This document shows positions 1 to 9,106 of a DNA stretch of 64,000 bases, piece by piece; position 1 is the first letter of the stretch, and every line of letters starts with the position of its first letter. Location: the NCBI GenBank assembly GCA_019636655.1, contig JAHBXB010000001.1, forward strand, positions 868,001 through 932,000, given 5' to 3'. Made by a program: the position numbers and the translations under genes. A model generated the notes under the pieces. The model saw nothing but the letters and a program-made list of their open reading frames with translations. It searched no databases and was not told the DNA's origin. Origin of the DNA: Phycisphaeraceae bacterium. GTDB taxonomy: Bacteria > Planctomycetota > Phycisphaerae > Phycisphaerales > UBA1924.

Positions 1-333
1 CCCAATCACCTCGTCCTCCGGCCAGACGCCGCGCCGGAACGGGTCTATCGGCGTGGCAACGAGTCCCTCGGTGCGGCGGCAGCGTGGGCATCGCGGCTCC
101 CGGCGGGCCACCCGGAGGCGTTCATCGAAGCGTTTGCGAACCTCTACCGTGCCGCCGCGGGGGAGATCAGGAGCCGCACCACGGGCGGCCGATTGTCGGG
201 ACAGGCGAGCATCGAGCGGCAGTTCCCGACAGCTGTGGAGGGCGCCCGGGGCGTCGAGTTCATCGATCGCGTTGTTGAGAGCAGTCAGCGCGGGGGCGGG
301 TGGACGCCGCTGCGGCCGGTGACAGGCGGATGA
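1..333 (+). CDS. Gfo/Idh/MocA family oxidoreductase, C-terminal fragment
   Basis: The frame is open from the window edge and ends at TGA 331-333, giving the last 110 residues; the start lies outside. The sequence runs RRGNESLG..., then SRLPAGHPEAFIEAFANLYR, then FPTAVEGARGVEFIDRVVESS. This is the usual C-terminal end of NAD(P)-dependent sugar or inositol dehydrogenases of the Gfo/Idh/MocA family. The N-terminal Rossmann domain and the catalytic Lys are not visible, so substrate and cofactor cannot be judged. It sits 103 bases before a DUF1080-ThuA gene on the same strand. That pairing is common in planctomycetes and suggests oxidation of a sugar to a 3-keto derivative ahead of hydrolysis. The family call is firm; the substrate is inference. 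Confidence 0.85.
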   Translation, partial: PNHLVLRPDAAPERVYRRGNESLGAAAAWASRLPAGHPEAFIEAFANLYRAAAGEIRSRTTGGRLSGQASIERQFPTAVEGARGVEFIDRVVESSQRGGGWTPLRPVTGG

Positions 334-360
334 CACGTCGAGATCCATCCATGGCGGGGC

Positions 361-390
361 TTGTCCGCGGGGAGGCCCTCGTGGTATTCT
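361..390 (+). promoter_or_regulatory. Candidate sigma70-type promoter before the DUF1080-ThuA operon
   Basis: TTGTCC at 361-366 and TATTCT at 385-390 are separated by 18 bases, and TG sits one base before the -10 box (extended -10). Transcription would start near 397. That leaves about 40 bases of leader before the GTG at 437 and argues against the upstream in-frame GTG at 410. Confidence 0.4.
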
Positions 391-436
391 GCCGTAAGTT
401 CCTGATTTCGTGGGATGTTGCGACCGGAGGCGAGGC

Positions 437-2431
437 GTGGCGACCGGCCTGATTCGCGTGTGCGGCGTGCTTCTCGCCACGGCAGTTCTGGTGGCCACCG
501 GTGGTACGACGGCCGTGGACAACGAGCCCGAGGGCGTGCTCTCGGCGGCCGAGCGTGCGGCGGGATGGGCCCCCTTGTTCAACGGCTCGGACCTCTCAGG
601 ATGGACCACGTCCGGGCATGCTGGCGTGTGGGGTGTTGAGGATGGCCAGATTGTGACGCGGCCCGGCGAAGGAGACGGGTGGTGGCTCCGCACAACGCGG
701 CAGTACCGTGATTTCGAACTCAAGCTCGACTTCCAACTTACCCCGGGCGCCAACTCGGGAATCGGCCTGCGCGGTTCCTCCATGGGGGATCCTGCGTTCA
801 CCGGGCTTGAGGTGCAGGTTCTCGACTCGGCGGGCGAGGCGCCGAGCATCACGAACTGCGGGGCTGTCTATGACGCGATCGCGCCGACCGCTATGGCGGT
901 CAGGCCCGCGGGAGAATGGAACACCTACCGGATCCACCTTGTCGGTGACACGCTCAACATCTGGCTGAACGGCGAGCAGATTCACAAGGACCAGCGGCTG
1001 GACGGCCGCGGCTTTGTCCACAGCCCGGATCACCCGAGCCCGCTTCAGGATCGCCTGACCACGGGATTCATCTCGCTGCAGTGCCACGGCGACGTTGTGC
1101 GTTTCCGTAATCTCAAGGTCCTTGATCTCTCTCCCGATCCAGATCCCGGCGACTTCGCGCCGATGTTCAACGGGAAGGATCTCACGGGCTGGCAGGGCAA
1201 GGGGAACGCGACGTGGACCGTCGAGGACGGCGTCGTCGTCGGGCAGAACGGGCCCGGGCACCTGTACGGTGACCCGGTCTTCACGGATCTGGAACTGCGT
1301 GCCCAGGTGCGGATCAACAGCGGCGGCAACTCGGGGCTGTACTTTCGCGCCGTCCCCCGGGGGGATGAGCCCGATGGCTGGCCGCTCGGGTTCGAGGCGC
1401 AGATCGACAACCACGATCCGAAGAACTTTACCGGATGCATCTACGCCAAAGCGTGGCCGGCCACCCGGAGCAGCCCGGTCTCGCGCGACGGCGCGTGGTT
1501 CGATCTTCGGGTACGGGCGACAGGCGGCCGAATCCAGACCTGGGTCAACGGCGAACCCATGGCCGATGCGAGCCTGCTCGACTTTGACATCGGCCGCGTC
1601 GCGCTCCAGAGCCACCATATGGGAAACAGAGTTGAATGGAAGGACCTCCAGGTGCGGGACCTCTCGGCCGGTTCCCACCCTGCCGGTCGGCAGAGTACAC
1701 CCCTGCGAGTCTTCTACTGCACCCATTCCGCGGGCTATCGGCACGAGGTGCTCCCGGAGACGCGGCAGATCCTGAACGACCTTGGGCGCAGACTGGATTG
1801 GCTGAGCGTGACGGTTTCCGATGACGTTCGTGACCTGACGCCCGAGCGCCTGGCCCAAACTGACGTGGTCATGTTCTATACGACGGGCTCGCTGCCGATG
1901 GGGCGGATGCGCGCGATACTGCTCGAATGGGTGGTCGCCGGCGGGGCGCTCGTCGGCGTTCATTCAGCGACGGATACCTTCGCCGATGAGCCGGAGTATG
2001 TGCGCACGATCGGCGGCACGTTCGACGGTCACCCGTGGAACGAGCAGGTGACCATGATCGCCCTTGAGCCGGACGACCCGATCGTCAGGCCGTTCCTCCT
2101 CACGGGCGGGTCGCGCGGCGGCGTCTCCCTGAGCCGCACGTTCACCATCGCGGACGAGATCTACCAGTTCAAGTCGCTCACCAACGATCGCCGCGTGCTG
2201 ATCGCGCTCGACCCCGCGACGCCCGGAGCGGAGCCGGGCCGTGAGTACCCGATCGCGTGGACGCGGGAGGTTGGTCGCGGCAGGGTCTTCTACACCGCCC
2301 TTGGGCACCGGCCCGAGGCCTGGCGTGATGATCGCTTCATGCAGCACCTGCTCGCCGGCCTCCGGTGGGCTGGCGGTCTCGATCCATCTCATGCCGGCGG
2401 AGCTCCCCCGAAGCCACAGGAACATCGATGA
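437..2431 (+). CDS. Secreted double DUF1080 (3-keto-disaccharide hydrolase) and ThuA-like protein
   Basis: A 664-residue exported protein. GTG 437 is chosen because GGAGG lies at 426-430; an in-frame GTG at 410 lacks such a site. After a hydrophobic signal (about residues 5-25) come two DUF1080 lectin-like jelly-roll domains, each beginning with PLFNGSDLSGW or PMFNGKDLTGW (about 42-235 and 240-420). The C-terminal third (about 430-645) is ThuA-like: VFYCTHSAGYRHE, a GGALVGVHSATDTF segment and GGTFDGHPWN. DUF1080 proteins act on 3-keto-glycosides or bind sugars, and ThuA domains have a glutamine-amidotransferase-like fold. The protein probably works outside the cytoplasm on oxidised sugars made with the upstream Gfo/Idh/MocA enzyme. 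Its stop overlaps the next start (ATGA at 2428-2431), so the genes are translationally coupled. Domain calls are firm; the substrate is unknown. Confidence 0.85.
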   Translation: MATGLIRVCGVLLATAVLVATGGTTAVDNEPEGVLSAAERAAGWAPLFNGSDLSGWTTSGHAGVWGVEDGQIVTRPGEGDGWWLRTTRQYRDFELKLDFQLTPGANSGIGLRGSSMGDPAFTGLEVQVLDSAGEAPSITNCGAVYDAIAPTAMAVRPAGEWNTYRIHLVGDTLNIWLNGEQIHKDQRLDGRGFVHSPDHPSPLQDRLTTGFISLQCHGDVVRFRNLKVLDLSPDPDPGDFAPMFNGKDLTGWQGKGNATWTVEDGVVVGQNGPGHLYGDPVFTDLELRAQVRINSGGNSGLYFRAVPRGDEPDGWPLGFEAQIDNHDPKNFTGCIYAKAWPATRSSPVSRDGAWFDLRVRATGGRIQTWVNGEPMADASLLDFDIGRVALQSHHMGNRVEWKDLQVRDLSAGSHPAGRQSTPLRVFYCTHSAGYRHEVLPETRQILNDLGRRLDWLSVTVSDDVRDLTPERLAQTDVVMFYTTGSLPMGRMRAILLEWVVAGGALVGVHSATDTFADEPEYVRTIGGTFDGHPWNEQVTMIALEPDDPIVRPFLLTGGSRGGVSLSRTFTIADEIYQFKSLTNDRRVLIALDPATPGAEPGREYPIAWTREVGRGRVFYTALGHRPEAWRDDRFMQHLLAGLRWAGGLDPSHAGGAPPKPQEHR

Positions 2432-5283
2432 ACAGACCGAACCCCGGCCGCCGCCAAGCCGCCGCGACCGTTCGCCGTCCGCGAGGAGCGGCGGCCCTCT
2501 CCGCCGTCCTGATCGTTGCCGCCGGCGCGGCACTTGTTGCGGTCGCGTCGCACGCCGCACGCTCGGCCGCCCTCGCTCCCGCCGCGGCCGAGTCGCTGCC
2601 GCCGGGCTGGTACGGCAGGTTCAGTGCCCTCGACGCCAAGGGAACGCCCGGAGAACCGGTCGCGGCATTCTCCCCGGTGCCCGCGTTCGCGCTGGAGGCC
2701 GGCGATTCGGTCCACCCGTTGCTCCCTGCGTCAGGGTTCGAGGCGACGTTTGATGCGCAAGTCAACGTCCCCGACTCGGGGCGGTATCGCTTCGGCGCCG
2801 AGTTGGATGGGTGCCGCGTCGAGATTCGGCTCTTTGGCAACGCGCTGAAAGACCAGGTTGTCGCGAGCACCAGCCGTCCGAGCACGGGGTCGGCGCCGTC
2901 GCTGCTCACGCCATGGCTCACGCTCAAGCCCGGGCCGCTCAATGTTCAATACACCATCACACGGTCGGGATCCGGCCAGGCCCGGTTCCGCGCCGTGTGG
3001 GAGATGCAGCGGGCGGGGCTGAAGGGATTCGGCCTCGAGCCGATCCCTGCCTTGGTGACCGCGGTCTCTCCCTATGGCGAGAAGGAGACCGCCGCCGCGT
3101 TCGTGCGGCAGCACGGCGAGGTCCTGCTCGACACGCTTGGATGCCTCAACTGCCACGGTGATGGCGGCGGGTTCAAGGGCCCCGACCTCGCCGGAGTCGG
3201 CTCTCGACTCGGCCCGTCCTGGCTCGGCGAGTGGGTGCTCTCGCCTCAGCACGTCAAGCCCGGATCTGGAATGCCGGCCGTGCTCGGCGATACGGCGAAG
3301 GACAAGGCCGATGCCGCGGCGATCACGCAGTTCCTGCTCGGACTGGGGCGTGTGGGTGAGCCTGTAGCGGAGAGCGTTGCCACCGAGCCACAGACGGTCA
3401 CACAAGGACGCGATCTGTACCTGTCCATCGGGTGCGTGGCGTGCCATGGCGCCGCAAACAAGTCGGGCGCCGAGGCCCCGGCGCCCTTCGGGGCGTTGAA
3501 GGGGAAGTGGCGCCCATCGTCCTTGGCCGAGTTTCTTGTTGACCCCGCGAAGACCCGCCCGCACGGGCGCATGCCCGGGATGAACCTCACCAAGGCCGAG
3601 GCGGACCTGCTGGCAACGTACCTGATCACAGAGTGGGGCGCCCCCGCGGCGGACTCGGTTGCATTCGATCCGTCGCTCGCCGAAACGGGCAAGGCTGCGT
3701 TTGCGGCCCGCGGCTGCGCCGCCTGCCACGAGGCGCCGGACGCGGCCACGGGAAGACCGATCACGCGAGCGGACACGTCCCGCCCGCTGACGTCGCTCCG
3801 GCCTGGCAAGGGCTGCCTCGATCCCGCCGATCACGCTTCGCCGCGCTACACGCTCTCCGCTGGCGACAGGACGGCAATGGAGGCAGCGATCGACGCCCGC
3901 CAGAAGCACGCGAACGGCGCGGGGCTCGCCGGATCGCCCGCGTTTGATGCGCTGCACCGGTTAGCGGCCCTCAACTGCTCCGCCTGCCACGAGTACAACG
4001 AGACAGGCGGTGTGGCCGAGCCGTACCGTGCTTCCTTCACCACGCTGACCGAGGCGGACCTTGGCGATGAAGGCCGCATCCCGCCCCGGCTCACCGGAGT
4101 TGGCGGCAAGTTGAACACCGTGTGGATGAAGGCCGTCCTGCACGACGCGGGGAGGGCAAGACCGTACATGGCCGCCCGGATGCCGCAGTTCCCACGGGCA
4201 TCGCTCGGCGATCTGGCGGAGGAGCTCTCGAGCGTGGACGGCGTCTTCGCCGATTCGGCGCCGACAGAACCGGCCTCCTCCCAGGAACTGATCCGCTCGG
4301 GCGTCCTGCTTGCGGGGGAGACCGGGCTCAACTGCATCTCGTGCCACGTCTTCGGAGACTCGCCCTCAACAGGCACGCCTGGTCCATCGATCACCGCGTT
4401 CGCCGAGCGGCTCCGCTACGACTGGTTCAGCCGCTACATGAAGGACCCCGGGCGCGTGAAGCAGGGCACCCGGATGACCAACTTCTTCCAGACTGGTCAG
4501 AGCACGATCACCGAGGTCTACGGCGGCAACACCCAGCAGCAGATCGACGCACTCTGGTCGTACTTCAACCTCTCCGATTTCATGCCCCCGCCGCAGGGGA
4601 TCGAGCAGGCCCAGGGGTTCAAGCTCCGCGTCGGCGACCGCCCCAAGGTCGTCCGCACATTCCTCAAACGCGCCGGCAGCCGCGGAATAGCGGTCGGCTA
4701 CCCGGTTGAGCGGGGTGGCATTCACTTCGCGTTCGATGCCGGCGCCGTGAGACTCGTCGAGGCGTGGGAGGGCGATTTCCTCGATGCCTCCGGCGCCTGG
4801 GCGGGCCGCGGCGGAACGGTGGCGGGCGGCCAGGGATCGCGTGTGTGGACCGCTCCGGCGGGTCCTCCGATTCTCATCGACGCGGGGCCGAACGGCGGTG
4901 ACGAGGCCGGGACAACGGCCGGCTACCACTTCCGCGGCTATTCGTTCGACGACCGGGGAACGCCGACGTTCGAGTACGACATCGACTGGAAACCCGGCGA
5001 GCCCCCGGTACACGTTCGCGAGACCTTTGAGCCGATGGTGACCGCGGGGAAGGCCGAGAATGCGGCCACGATTCGCCGGCACTTCGAACTCTCGGGCCTC
5101 CCGACGGGTACGAACGGAACGCCCACGATCTGGTTGAACCCGGGCCCCGAGGCTGTGTGTACCGCATCCGAGCCCGGGCTGGCGAAGGTCGCCGGTCCCG
5201 ACGGCGCCGCGTGGTTCTCTATCACCCCCGGTGCATCTCTGCAGGGTCGCCCTATGACGGTCACGATGGAAGTCACACCATGA
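2428..5283 (+). CDS. Exported pentahaem c-type cytochrome
   Basis: A 951-residue protein starting at ATG 2428, preceded by an ACAGGA ribosome site and overlapping the previous stop. An N-terminal membrane/signal segment lies at about 20-45, followed by a PA14-like beta region (SGRYRFGAELDGCRVEIRLF). Five haem-binding CxxCH motifs follow with their first cysteines near residues 239, 336, 430, 517 and 636. The last 250 residues hold no haem motif and look beta-rich (GIAVGYPVERGGIHFAFDAG). Mono-haem cytochrome c units strung together like this usually carry electrons in the periplasm or outer layers. The ATGA overlap with the next gene, a dehydrogenase-like propeller, suggests it accepts electrons from that protein. 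The partner assignment is inferred from gene order; haem ligation is read directly from the motifs. Confidence 0.85.
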   Translation: MNRPNPGRRQAAATVRRPRGAAALSAVLIVAAGAALVAVASHAARSAALAPAAAESLPPGWYGRFSALDAKGTPGEPVAAFSPVPAFALEAGDSVHPLLPASGFEATFDAQVNVPDSGRYRFGAELDGCRVEIRLFGNALKDQVVASTSRPSTGSAPSLLTPWLTLKPGPLNVQYTITRSGSGQARFRAVWEMQRAGLKGFGLEPIPALVTAVSPYGEKETAAAFVRQHGEVLLDTLGCLNCHGDGGGFKGPDLAGVGSRLGPSWLGEWVLSPQHVKPGSGMPAVLGDTAKDKADAAAITQFLLGLGRVGEPVAESVATEPQTVTQGRDLYLSIGCVACHGAANKSGAEAPAPFGALKGKWRPSSLAEFLVDPAKTRPHGRMPGMNLTKAEADLLATYLITEWGAPAADSVAFDPSLAETGKAAFAARGCAACHEAPDAATGRPITRADTSRPLTSLRPGKGCLDPADHASPRYTLSAGDRTAMEAAIDARQKHANGAGLAGSPAFDALHRLAALNCSACHEYNETGGVAEPYRASFTTLTEADLGDEGRIPPRLTGVGGKLNTVWMKAVLHDAGRARPYMAARMPQFPRASLGDLAEELSSVDGVFADSAPTEPASSQELIRSGVLLAGETGLNCISCHVFGDSPSTGTPGPSITAFAERLRYDWFSRYMKDPGRVKQGTRMTNFFQTGQSTITEVYGGNTQQQIDALWSYFNLSDFMPPPQGIEQAQGFKLRVGDRPKVVRTFLKRAGSRGIAVGYPVERGGIHFAFDAGAVRLVEAWEGDFLDASGAWAGRGGTVAGGQGSRVWTAPAGPPILIDAGPNGGDEAGTTAGYHFRGYSFDDRGTPTFEYDIDWKPGEPPVHVRETFEPMVTAGKAENAATIRRHFELSGLPTGTNGTPTIWLNPGPEAVCTASEPGLAKVAGPDGAAWFSITPGASLQGRPMTVTMEVTP

Positions 5284-7391
5284 ATCGCACAACGCTTCAG
5301 GCTGCCACGGTGATCGGAGGAGTGCTTGTTCTCGCTGTCGCTTCCGTCGGGCAGGTGAGAATCTCCGGCATCGAGTACGAGAAGAAGGCGGACCGGGCGC
5401 AGACCGAAGCGGCGTTCATGGCGCGGGCGTCCGGGACCGGCGACATCACGTGGGGTCGCTACTGGCTGCTCACACCGTTCCCGGGAGCCGAGAAGAACAC
5501 GCTCGGAAAGTCGCTGCCGCCCGAGCGGGACCTGTCGAACATGGCGGTCAATGGCACGGGACCCGACCTCAAGGCACACTACAAGGGCAAGGGCGGCGCC
5601 GAGGTCTCCTGGCGGGAACTGAGCGACGCCGAGGGCCCGGACAACGCGCCGATTGAACTCCGCGTGAACAATAGCAACTCGATCGACACCAACGCGACAT
5701 GCTACCTCTACCGCCGCATCACCGCGGCCAAGCCGGCATCGATCGAAGTGACGATGGGGTCGGACGACGGCCTGCGCTGCTGGCTGAACGGGGCGCTGCT
5801 GGTCGATGCCGACGTCCCGCGCGGACTCGACCCGACCGACCACAAGGTGCGGCTCGACCTCAAAGAGGGGGTCAACCACCTGTTCGCCAAGGTTTCCCAG
5901 GGCGGGGGCTCCTGGCAGTACCAGCTCAACAACAGAGTGAGCCTTGATTCCGCCGCGGACGCCGCGCTGCAGTGGCAGCTCAACCAGGATTTCCCGACCC
6001 CGGAACAGGAGTTCTACAAGGTCACGACGGTGCCGATCCCGGACACGATGGTGCTGGAGGTCGGCGGGCTTGACGTGCTGCCGGACGGCAGGGCCGTGGT
6101 CTCCACCCGGCGCGGCGACGTGCTGATCGTCTCGAACTTCGCCGATCAGCCGCCCATCAATGCGACGTTCAAGCCCTTTGCGACCGGCCTGCACGAGGCG
6201 CTCGGGCTGGCGGTGCGGGAGGAGAAGAGTGCCGGCAAATCCGGCTTTGCCGTCTACTGCGTGCAGCGCGGCGAGCTAACTCGCCTTGTCGATCTCGACG
6301 GTGACGACCGAGCCGACCGCTACGAGACATTCTGCGACGCATGGGGCCTCTCGGGCAACTACCACGAGTTCGCGTTCGGGCCCAAGTTCGACCGCGAGGG
6401 CAACGCGTGGGTAACGCTGAACGTCGGGTTCTGCGGCTCGCTCGGCAAGGCGATCGCCCCCTACCGCGGCTGGGCCGTGAAGATCTCGCCCGAAGGCCGG
6501 ATGATCCCGGTGTGTGACGGCCTCCGCTCGCCCAACGGGATCGGGATGTGGATGGACGGGAGCATGTTCTACGCCGACAACCAGGGGGACTACGTCGGCA
6601 CCAACCGGATCAGCCTCCTGGCGCCGGGCATCTACGCCGGGCACCCGGCGGGGCTCGTATGGCGCGAGGGATGGAGCGAGGGGGACGCGCCGCCGGCGCG
6701 AGAGAAGGCCACGATCTGGTTCCCGTACCGGAAAATGGGCCAGTCCACCGCGGACTTCCTGGTGGACTCCACCGGCGGCCGCTTCGGCCCCTTCTCCGAC
6801 CAGGTCTTCGTGGGCGACCAGACGAACGCCACGGTGATGCGGGTGGACATCGAGAAGGTCGACGGCGTCTACCAGGGAGCGTGTTTTCCCTTCTTCTCCG
6901 GGCTTGATTGCGGCGTCAACAGGCTCTGCTTCGCCAAGGACGGGGCCATGCTCATCGGTGAAACGGACCGCGGCTGGGCGTCGGTCGGCCGCCGCCGATT
7001 CGGGATCCAGCGGCTGGAGTGGACGGGCAAGGTCCCCTTCGAGCCTCTCACCATGCGGGCGGCGCCCGATGGATTTGTCCTGACCTTCACTCACGACGTC
7101 GACCCGAAGACCGCCGGCGATCCCGGCTCCTACAGCATGAGTTCGTACACGTACGAGTACCACGCCGACTACGGCTCGCCGGAGATCGATCACAAGACAC
7201 CGACGATCACTCGCGCCACGGTGACCTCGCCGCGGACCGTCCGCTTGACAGTCGATGGTCTGCGGGACGGTGGCGAGGGGTACGTGCACGAGTTGAGCAT
7301 GCCAGGAGTTACCAACAAGGAAGGACGTGGTCTGCTGCATACCGAGGCGTATTACACGCTGCAGCGGCTGCCCGCGGCCTCGACGCCCTAA
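5280..7391 (+). CDS. Exported PA14-like and beta-propeller (sorbosone dehydrogenase-like) protein
   Basis: A 703-residue protein whose ATG at 5280 overlaps the preceding stop. It has an N-terminal signal (GGVLVLAVASVGQVR), then a PA14-like module (SIEVTMGSDDGLRCWLNG...). From about residue 240 comes a six-bladed propeller domain of the type seen in L-sorbosone or quinoprotein glucose dehydrogenase-like planctomycete proteins (VGGLDVLPDGRAVVSTRRGDV, ..SPNGIGMWMDG.., ..VGDQTNATVMRVD..). A short beta domain with TFTHDVDPKTAG ends the chain. No CxxCH motif is present, so any electrons must leave through a partner, most likely the cytochrome encoded immediately upstream. PQQ binding cannot be confirmed from the motifs seen. 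This is the third gene of a tightly overlapping transcription unit. An alternative role is sugar binding without catalysis. Confidence 0.75.
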   Translation: MNRTTLQAATVIGGVLVLAVASVGQVRISGIEYEKKADRAQTEAAFMARASGTGDITWGRYWLLTPFPGAEKNTLGKSLPPERDLSNMAVNGTGPDLKAHYKGKGGAEVSWRELSDAEGPDNAPIELRVNNSNSIDTNATCYLYRRITAAKPASIEVTMGSDDGLRCWLNGALLVDADVPRGLDPTDHKVRLDLKEGVNHLFAKVSQGGGSWQYQLNNRVSLDSAADAALQWQLNQDFPTPEQEFYKVTTVPIPDTMVLEVGGLDVLPDGRAVVSTRRGDVLIVSNFADQPPINATFKPFATGLHEALGLAVREEKSAGKSGFAVYCVQRGELTRLVDLDGDDRADRYETFCDAWGLSGNYHEFAFGPKFDREGNAWVTLNVGFCGSLGKAIAPYRGWAVKISPEGRMIPVCDGLRSPNGIGMWMDGSMFYADNQGDYVGTNRISLLAPGIYAGHPAGLVWREGWSEGDAPPAREKATIWFPYRKMGQSTADFLVDSTGGRFGPFSDQVFVGDQTNATVMRVDIEKVDGVYQGACFPFFSGLDCGVNRLCFAKDGAMLIGETDRGWASVGRRRFGIQRLEWTGKVPFEPLTMRAAPDGFVLTFTHDVDPKTAGDPGSYSMSSYTYEYHADYGSPEIDHKTPTITRATVTSPRTVRLTVDGLRDGGEGYVHELSMPGVTNKEGRGLLHTEAYYTLQRLPAASTP

Positions 7392-7487
7392 TTCATCTCC
7401 GGTCCGTGGTGCTTGCAACTCAGCACGTGGCTATAGATCAGTCCGACTGGCCGCGCCAAGCGCGGAGGTCACCACTGGAGATCGAAC

Positions 7488-8240
7488 ATGTCGAAGCGAC
7501 TTGAAGGCAAGGTTGCGGTCGTGACCGGGGCATCAAAGGGCATCGGCGCCGAGATCGCGCGGCACATGGGCCGCGAGGGGGCCGCGGTCATCGTCAACTA
7601 TGCATCGAGCAAGGAGGGAGCCGACCGAGTGGTCGCGGACATCGTCAAGGGCGGCGGCCGCGCCGTGGCGGTGAAGGCCAATGTCGCCGATCCGGCCGAC
7701 ATCGAGCGACTCTTCGCGGAGACCCGGAAGGCGTTCGGGCGGCTGGACGTGCTGGTCAACAACGCGGGCGTGTACGAGTTCCTCCCGCTTGAGGACGTGA
7801 CGCCCGAGCACTTCCACCGGATGTACGACCTGAACGTCTTGGGGCTCGTCCTGACCACCCAACACGCCGTCAAGCACTTCGGCCCCGAGGGCGGGAGCAT
7901 CGTGAACATCAGTTCGGTCGCCTCCACCGCGGCGCCGGCGACGGGCTCGCTGTACAGCGGGACCAAGGCCGCCGTGGACGCGATCACGAAGTCGCTGGCC
8001 AAGGAACTCGGGCCCCGGAAGATCCGCGTGAATGCCGTCAATCCGGGAATGGTCGAGACCGAGGGAACGCACACTACAGGAATCACCTCGAGCGACTTCC
8101 GCACGCAGATCGAGGCAATGACCCCGCTCGGCCGGATCGGTCAGCCCGCCGACATCTCACCCGCGGTCATCTTCTTCGCCTCATCGGACTCCGGGTGGTT
8201 GACGGGCGAGACGCTGTTCATCGCCGGCGGCTACCGATAG
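7488..8240 (+). CDS. Short-chain dehydrogenase/reductase (SDR), classical type
   Basis: A 250-residue cytoplasmic NAD(P)-dependent oxidoreductase. It shows the cofactor motif TGASKGIG (13-20), NNAG (90-93), the catalytic Ser in NISSVAS (about 141-142) and the YxxxK pair (Tyr155, Lys159). The length and the ending (SGWLTGETLFIAGGYR) are typical of the glucose 1-dehydrogenase/3-oxoacyl-ACP reductase branch. GGAG lies 7 bases before the ATG. It follows the sugar-oxidation operon by 96 bases on the same strand, but a separate promoter cannot be excluded. A strong terminator hairpin follows directly. SDRs of this branch reduce or oxidise sugars, steroids or acyl chains, so the substrate is not predictable from sequence alone. 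Confidence 0.9.
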   Translation: MSKRLEGKVAVVTGASKGIGAEIARHMGREGAAVIVNYASSKEGADRVVADIVKGGGRAVAVKANVADPADIERLFAETRKAFGRLDVLVNNAGVYEFLPLEDVTPEHFHRMYDLNVLGLVLTTQHAVKHFGPEGGSIVNISSVASTAAPATGSLYSGTKAAVDAITKSLAKELGPRKIRVNAVNPGMVETEGTHTTGITSSDFRTQIEAMTPLGRIGQPADISPAVIFFASSDSGWLTGETLFIAGGYR

Positions 8241-8249
8241 GCGTTGCGG

Positions 8250-8299
8250 CGCTCGGCGTGCACACACGGGTTATCTCGCGGACGGCACGCCGAGCGTTT
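8250..8299 (+). terminator. Rho-independent terminator of the SDR gene
   Basis: A perfect 12-bp inverted repeat (CGCTCGGCGTGC at 8250-8261 and its complement at 8285-8296) is followed by TTTC. It lies ten bases after the SDR stop. Its second arm is inside the last codons of the convergent metallo-beta-lactamase-fold gene, so that gene's C-terminus doubles as terminator DNA. Confidence 0.7.
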
Positions 8300-9005
8300 C
8301 CCGATACACCTGGTCAAGGTCAAGGAGGGCCTTCTCGCAGTCGCCGGCGAATGAACTCCCGTGCATGGTCGCCAGGACACGGGGCTTGAGCGCTGCGAGG
8401 CCCTCCAGGAGCGGCCGGGTGTTACGCGTGTACGGTGTATAGTCCATCAACGGCCCCTGCTGGAAGTCGACGATCGCCTGGCGAGCGCGGCCGAGGATGT
8501 CCGACTCGGTCAGGGCCTCTACGTCGCCGTTGTGGGTGAACAGGTCGGAACAGAAGAGGATCCGCTGCGTCTCTTCGAAGAGCACGCCGGCGTCCCAGCC
8601 GTGCGGCAGGTGCGGCGTCGGGCGGTAGCGGAAGCTCAGGGCGCCGGTGCTGAACGATTCCTCGGCGTTCAGGGCTCTGGGCGGGCGGTCGGCGAAGTCG
8701 GTCAGGTTCACGAGCGAACCGACGACCCCCGAGACCGCCTGAGCGCGGGGGGCGACCCTGAGCCAGTCGTTGAGCGACCCGCACTCGTCCACCTCGAAAT
8801 GGCTGAAGCCGATCCAGCGGAGCGTGGCCGGATCGATGACCCGCTTCACCGCCTCCAGCACCTCGGGGAACATGCGCCGCATGCCGGTGTGGTAGAGCAG
8901 CGGCTCATCGTCAACCACCAGGAAGTGGTTGAACTGCAGGTTGATCTCCGGCCAGAGGATGCTGATGCGATGAACGTTGGACGATATCTCGGTGATCACG
9001 GCCAT
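8271..9005 (-). CDS. Diiron metallo-beta-lactamase-fold protein, ODP/FprA-like
   Basis: A 244-residue protein with a GAGGAG ribosome site before ATG 9005. The signature SHFEVDECG (His69-x-Glu-x-Asp73-Glu74) is the metal-binding motif of flavo-diiron proteins and of the oxygen-binding diiron protein (ODP). Later ligand candidates are the His residues in [10 protein letters not shown], the Asp in FCSDLFTH and the His in ATMHGSSF. There is no flavodoxin domain, which fits stand-alone ODP-like sensors rather than NO/O2 reductases. The family binds O2 at a diiron site, and in spirochaetes it works with chemotaxis proteins. No chemotaxis genes are nearby, so a signalling role is only a possibility. 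The gene lies 101 bases after the ArsR-AHSA1 pair on the same strand. Confidence 0.8.
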   Translation of the reverse strand: MAVITEISSNVHRISILWPEINLQFNHFLVVDDEPLLYHTGMRRMFPEVLEAVKRVIDPATLRWIGFSHFEVDECGSLNDWLRVAPRAQAVSGVVGSLVNLTDFADRPPRALNAEESFSTGALSFRYRPTPHLPHGWDAGVLFEETQRILFCSDLFTHNGDVEALTESDILGRARQAIVDFQQGPLMDYTPYTRNTRPLLEGLAALKPRVLATMHGSSFAGDCEKALLDLDQVYRETLGVPSAR

Positions 9006-9106
9006 GTGGACTCCTCGACTCGGCCGACATCAGGATGGTTGAGCCAGCACCCGGAACGGTAGGCCTCGCCGTGCCCAGATCGGGTGGCATATGAAGCCAA
9101 CGTGTC

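Noticed and set aside
596-1963. 455-codon minus-strand frame
   Set aside because: It is antisense to the DUF1080-ThuA gene and has no domain or ribosome site.
7429-7487. Promoter TTGCAA/TATAGA before the SDR gene
   Set aside because: The spacing is only 13 bases, too short for a sigma70 site. The lone TATAGA is not enough.
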